A DNA stretch of 16,180 nt. It comes from Candidatus Mediterraneibacter stercorigallinarum (GTDB taxonomy: Bacteria > Bacillota > Clostridia > Lachnospirales > Lachnospiraceae). Positions 15,401-16,180 of this stretch are shown here, piece after piece. The notes beneath the pieces were generated by a model. That model ran no database searches, had not been told where the DNA came from, and saw only the letters and a list, made by a program, of their open reading frames with translations. The stretch is from contig DXCD01000219.1 of assembly GCA_019116185.1 (NCBI GenBank), positions 1 to 16,180 of the forward strand, in the 5' to 3' direction. A program made the translations under genes and the position numbers. Each line of letters starts with the position of its first letter. The first letter of the stretch is position 1.

Positions 15401-15634
15401 GTAGTATTTGAATCTCTTTATATCGGGGATATCCTGATCTCCACTCATGAAAACCCTGAGGATGGACGGCAGACAGTATCTGTTTTGAAAAAGCCGGAAG
15501 AAGCCGCGGCTACGGGCGATCAGTCAGATTGGGGACGGGGAGCCTTCGCTGCATTTGCGGCGGCATTGATATCAGCGGGATATCTGGCGGTGCGTTTTAG
15601 AAAAATAAGAAACCATAAAGTGCTTTACTTTTGA
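12419..15634 (+). CDS. SpaA/CnaB-repeat, VaFE-domain surface adhesin
   Basis: A 1071-residue cell-surface protein. Residues 1-32 are a signal peptide. About 40-170 resembles a thioester domain: C65 in TAYCLEP is the expected reactive Cys, but the usual TQxAIW-type Gln position reads SHCILSY (H127). Six CnaB/SpaA-type domains follow (starting about 194, 292, 428, 531, 640, 747). Isopeptide-type residues include K198/N285, K433/E495/D525, K536/E600/D634, K645/N743 and K752/E856/N892; the second has K298 but no clear end Asn/Asp. Domain 6 carries a Gly/Ala/Glu repeat insertion. A VaFE-type ester-bond domain (893-1025) has T900, VVFESL, and THENPEDGRQTV with H1010, D1015, Q1018. The C-terminus is AAATGD, a membrane segment (about 1038-1060) and a basic tail, without LPXTG. 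SD GGGAGG lies at 12405-12410. Probable adhesin or pilus component. Confidence 0.88.
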   Translation: MKHRVRWRIFIVTVFLLFLGLRAGRMYPVSAASEQGAVELTVGRAVYYGTYSTNYFNVEGKTAYCLEPLKDTPESGHYAVHPLDGGAVRKGIYYVYGGPGYALYQERFGRIGIGNGYSQDDEYCMSHCILSYLYSGNDSAFTGLDSSVIAVLKERVQNILSLPEPPEAFYAFLFNMDGSGQVMGGSGRDRSGEIEVGKRSDRPEWTADNPCYSLEGAVFGIYRPGEDTPAWTIKTDADGYGKLEDVPIGTYEIAEIESPRGFALNAQRQQIRVEEGEVFRYECVNKAQYYPAQILLNKVDAETGEQRPQGTASLEDAEFEVKYYAGYYDSDPGAGDILPERTWILRTNAAGELELSDACKVSGDEFYKNDAGEYVLPLGTVTFREVKAPAGYLLNETVVAEKISAEGTEETDVVYHVPEFPEQVVRGGLQIVKFREDEDENEDQKTSLEGIIFTVTSKTTGEQTEIVTDKNGYAVIQQTEDGRGGLVYDTYVVSERNAPAGLLPVEDFEVTVSEEGQTLYYILEDKRVFSPVRLVKKDAETGEVIPIAGAEFQLLDQDKNPVTMTVHYPQETVYSAFKTDESGSFVLPDRLPAGIYYFQEKRAPEGYILSKEPVRFEITEDHEWGDPFVAEIADKPAKGRFCIRKTDEETGDAVPGAKFEIRAKEDIRTPAGTLLMAEGSPAGVLATGADGTAESDSLPLGRYEIQEIEQAPGYVLSEEVYEAELKYEDQETEIATVNIEFTNKPTTVILWKTEEGTGGTDSAGGAAGAEGAGGAAGTEGADDVQGTAKGLEGVKFTVWKKEEAAQNADGAGEPDHTDPEQEASGQSVSEENIHVTDENGRIILRYLTPGTYCVRETESIPGYLRDDAVWEFTVDQTGKVEGKACVEYRIENKKTQIADTLAFWQESGNKEIYAGEDNVIIDMVSLQNLEAGQVYTLRGMLADSDTGEILDADGSPAAGEREALGEKTFTAENSSQKIQMEFSLDSTQLEEKRIVVFESLYIGDILISTHENPEDGRQTVSVLKKPEEAAATGDQSDWGRGAFAAFAAALISAGYLAVRFRKIRNHKVLYF
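14708..14761 (+). repeat. 27-bp tandem repeat coding a Gly/Ala/Glu insertion
   Basis: Two adjacent 27-bp units (14708-14734 and 14735-14761) differ at three bases and encode GGAAGAEGA and GGAAGTEGA (residues 764-781). Inside them is a 9-bp submotif of GGTGCAGAA type. Copy changes in 9- or 27-base steps would keep the reading frame, so the tract could vary in length between strains. Confidence 0.85.
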
Positions 15635-15652
15635 AACGAATTGTGCTAGGAT
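15624..15652 (+). promoter_or_regulatory. Promoter of tRNA-Arg
   Basis: A -35-like TTTACT at 15624-15629, a 17-base spacer and an extended -10 TGCTAGGAT (15644-15652). The -35 lies inside the last codons of the adhesin gene. The transcript would start near 15659, just before the hairpin at 15662-15694 and the tRNA. Confidence 0.5.
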
Positions 15653-15661
15653 AATTAAGGT

Positions 15662-15694
15662 TGTTCAAGAGGAGCAGAGGGCTCTTCTTGAACA
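15662..15694 (+). other. 14-bp hairpin in the tRNA-Arg leader
   Basis: TGTTCAAGAGGAGC (15662-15675) pairs with GCTCTTCTTGAACA (15681-15694) with one G-U pair, around a 5-base loop. No T-run follows, so it is not a standard intrinsic terminator, although it is the only strong structure between the adhesin stop and the tRNA. It would form the 5' leader of the tRNA precursor or the 3' end of a processed adhesin transcript. Confidence 0.6.
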
Positions 15695-15703
15695 GACCGG
15701 AAT

Positions 15704-15775
15704 GCGTCTGTAGCTCAGTGGATAGAGCAATGCCCTCCGGAGGCATGTGCGACGGTTCGACTCCGTTCAGACGCT
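15704..15775 (+). tRNA. tRNA-Arg (anticodon CCG)
   Basis: A complete cloverleaf can be drawn: acceptor GCGTCTG/CAGACGC (15704-15710 and 15768-15774), D stem GCTC/GAGC, anticodon stem ATGCC/GGCAT with loop CTCCGGA (15735-15741), so anticodon CCG at 15737-15739 reading CGG. The T arm is GACGG-TTCGACT-CCGTT with one G-T pair. CCA is not encoded; the base after the acceptor is T. tRNA genes are common integration targets, and an integrase remnant faces this one. Confidence 0.95.
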
Positions 15776-15784
15776 TCTAATCAT

Positions 15785-15842
15785 TCCCGGGAATGTGCTG
15801 TAAACTTAGTGTTTATCGTGTTTCCCGGGATTTTTATTTTTC
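15785..15842 (+). terminator. Terminator after tRNA-Arg
   Basis: A 9-bp stem TCCCGGGAA (15785-15793) with TTCCCGGGA (15822-15830) encloses an inner TAAAC/GTTTA stem and is followed by the T-rich TTTTTATTTTT. It begins 10 bases after the tRNA and should end its transcript. Confidence 0.82.
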
Positions 15843-15843
15843 A

Positions 15844-15864
15844 AAAAGGGGCATAAAAGGGGCA
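15844..15864. repeat. Paired 10-bp direct repeats, possible integrase arm sites
   Basis: AAAAGGGGCA occurs exactly twice, at 15844-15853 and 15855-15864, spaced 11 bases, about one helical turn. They lie between the tRNA terminator and the integrase stop, where arm-type binding sites of tyrosine recombinases are often found. That they bound the recombinase is inference. Confidence 0.5.
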
Positions 15865-15865
15865 A

Positions 15866-16099
15866 CTATAAAATTTTTACTTCTTTCAGTCTTTCATTCT
15901 GCTGATCTTCGAGCTTCTTGGTGACATGGAGGTAGATGTCTCTTGTGATCTGGCTGTCTGTGTGATCGAGCCGCCTTGATATACTGTCAATGTCTACTCC
16001 CTGCTCCATCAGAAGGCTGGCGTGCGTGTGACTAAGCTCGTGGAAGCGACAAATGGACATTCCCTCGTGGAAGCGGAAAATGCATATGTTATGATATTG
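15866..16099 (-). pseudogene. Tyrosine recombinase (integrase) C-terminal remnant
   Basis: On the - strand the frame from 16099 down to a TAG at 15866 encodes about 77 residues, the last fifth of a phage/ICE-type tyrosine recombinase. Visible are the box II region RFHELSHTHASLL, LDHTDSQIT (the usual LGH box) and the nucleophile Tyr in DIYLHVT. The HxxR arginine is Ser here (AGT where an Arg CGT is expected), and the whole N-terminal part is missing: a TAA stands just upstream at 16100-16102. Just inside the break the RFHE coding stretch is duplicated. The protein cannot be an active recombinase. It faces the tRNA-Arg gene, the classic layout of an element integrated at a tRNA 3' end, so this is probably an old element scar. 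Confidence 0.85.
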
Positions 16100-16102
16100 T
16101 TA

Positions 16103-16180
16103 GGGGGCTGTCGGGAAATAGATAGTCCCATAGCCCCGTTTTTATCATATTTTTCCATAATGATAAATATAAAGTAATTG
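16103..16180. mobile_element. Possible end of an insertion sequence (partial)
   Basis: Where the integrase frame breaks, the sequence becomes GGGGGCTGTCGGGAAATAG, resembling termini of IS1182-type elements as I remember them. It also forms a hairpin (16104-16116 with 16126-16137, one bulged C) followed by five T residues (16139-16143), so it could serve as a terminator at the IS end. The rest to 16180 is A/T-rich without a gene. The element body would lie beyond the window, so the assignment is tentative. Confidence 0.35.

Overview
The window looks like a chromosomal segment of a Gram-positive, probably spore-forming gut Clostridium relative, most likely Lachnospiraceae. I infer this from a T-box-controlled pheST operon, a LysM-GH18 cortex-lytic-type enzyme, a chorismate mutase-shikimate kinase fusion, a DUF5688 protein and a large SpaA/VaFE-type surface protein, with near-balanced base composition. 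I cannot name a genus. All intact protein genes are on the + strand; only an integrase remnant at the right edge is on the - strand.

Layout. 1-150: tail of an unidentified gene and a terminator. 211-1122: YihY/BrkB-type membrane protein. 1132-1431: promoter and T-box leader with antiterminator motif and terminator. 1526-5017: pheS and pheT, the two subunits of phenylalanyl-tRNA synthetase. 5020-5075: a short palindromic REP-like element. 5119-6144: queA (queuosine synthesis). 6269-9162: three exported or membrane-anchored proteins, namely a C39-like cysteine peptidase, a LysM-GH18 glycosidase and a zinc N-acetylmuramoyl-L-alanine amidase. 9282-11183: a fused AroQ-AroK protein, a YqeG-type HAD phosphatase overlapping it by 8 bases, and efp (elongation factor P) from its own promoter, closed by a strong terminator. 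11262-11468: a regulatory region with a near-consensus promoter and two small inverted repeats. 11469-15634: a two-gene operon with a 4-base stop/start overlap, a DUF5688 protein and a 1071-residue surface protein. 15624-15842: promoter, hairpin leader, tRNA-Arg(CCG) and terminator. 15844-16180: an integration scar with paired 10-bp direct repeats, a truncated tyrosine recombinase lacking a catalytic arginine, and what looks like the end of an insertion sequence.

Working together: the left two thirds is translation, tRNA modification and aromatic metabolism, plus cell-wall hydrolases that may act in sporulation or germination. The right third is accessory. Its most interesting unit is the DUF5688-adhesin operon. 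The adhesin carries a thioester-like N-terminal domain in which the usual Gln position appears to be His, about six CnaB/SpaA-type domains (one with a Gly/Ala/Glu tandem-repeat insertion), a terminal VaFE-type ester-bond domain, and a sorting signal lacking LPXTG. The tRNA-Arg locus next door appears to have been an integration target, now decayed.
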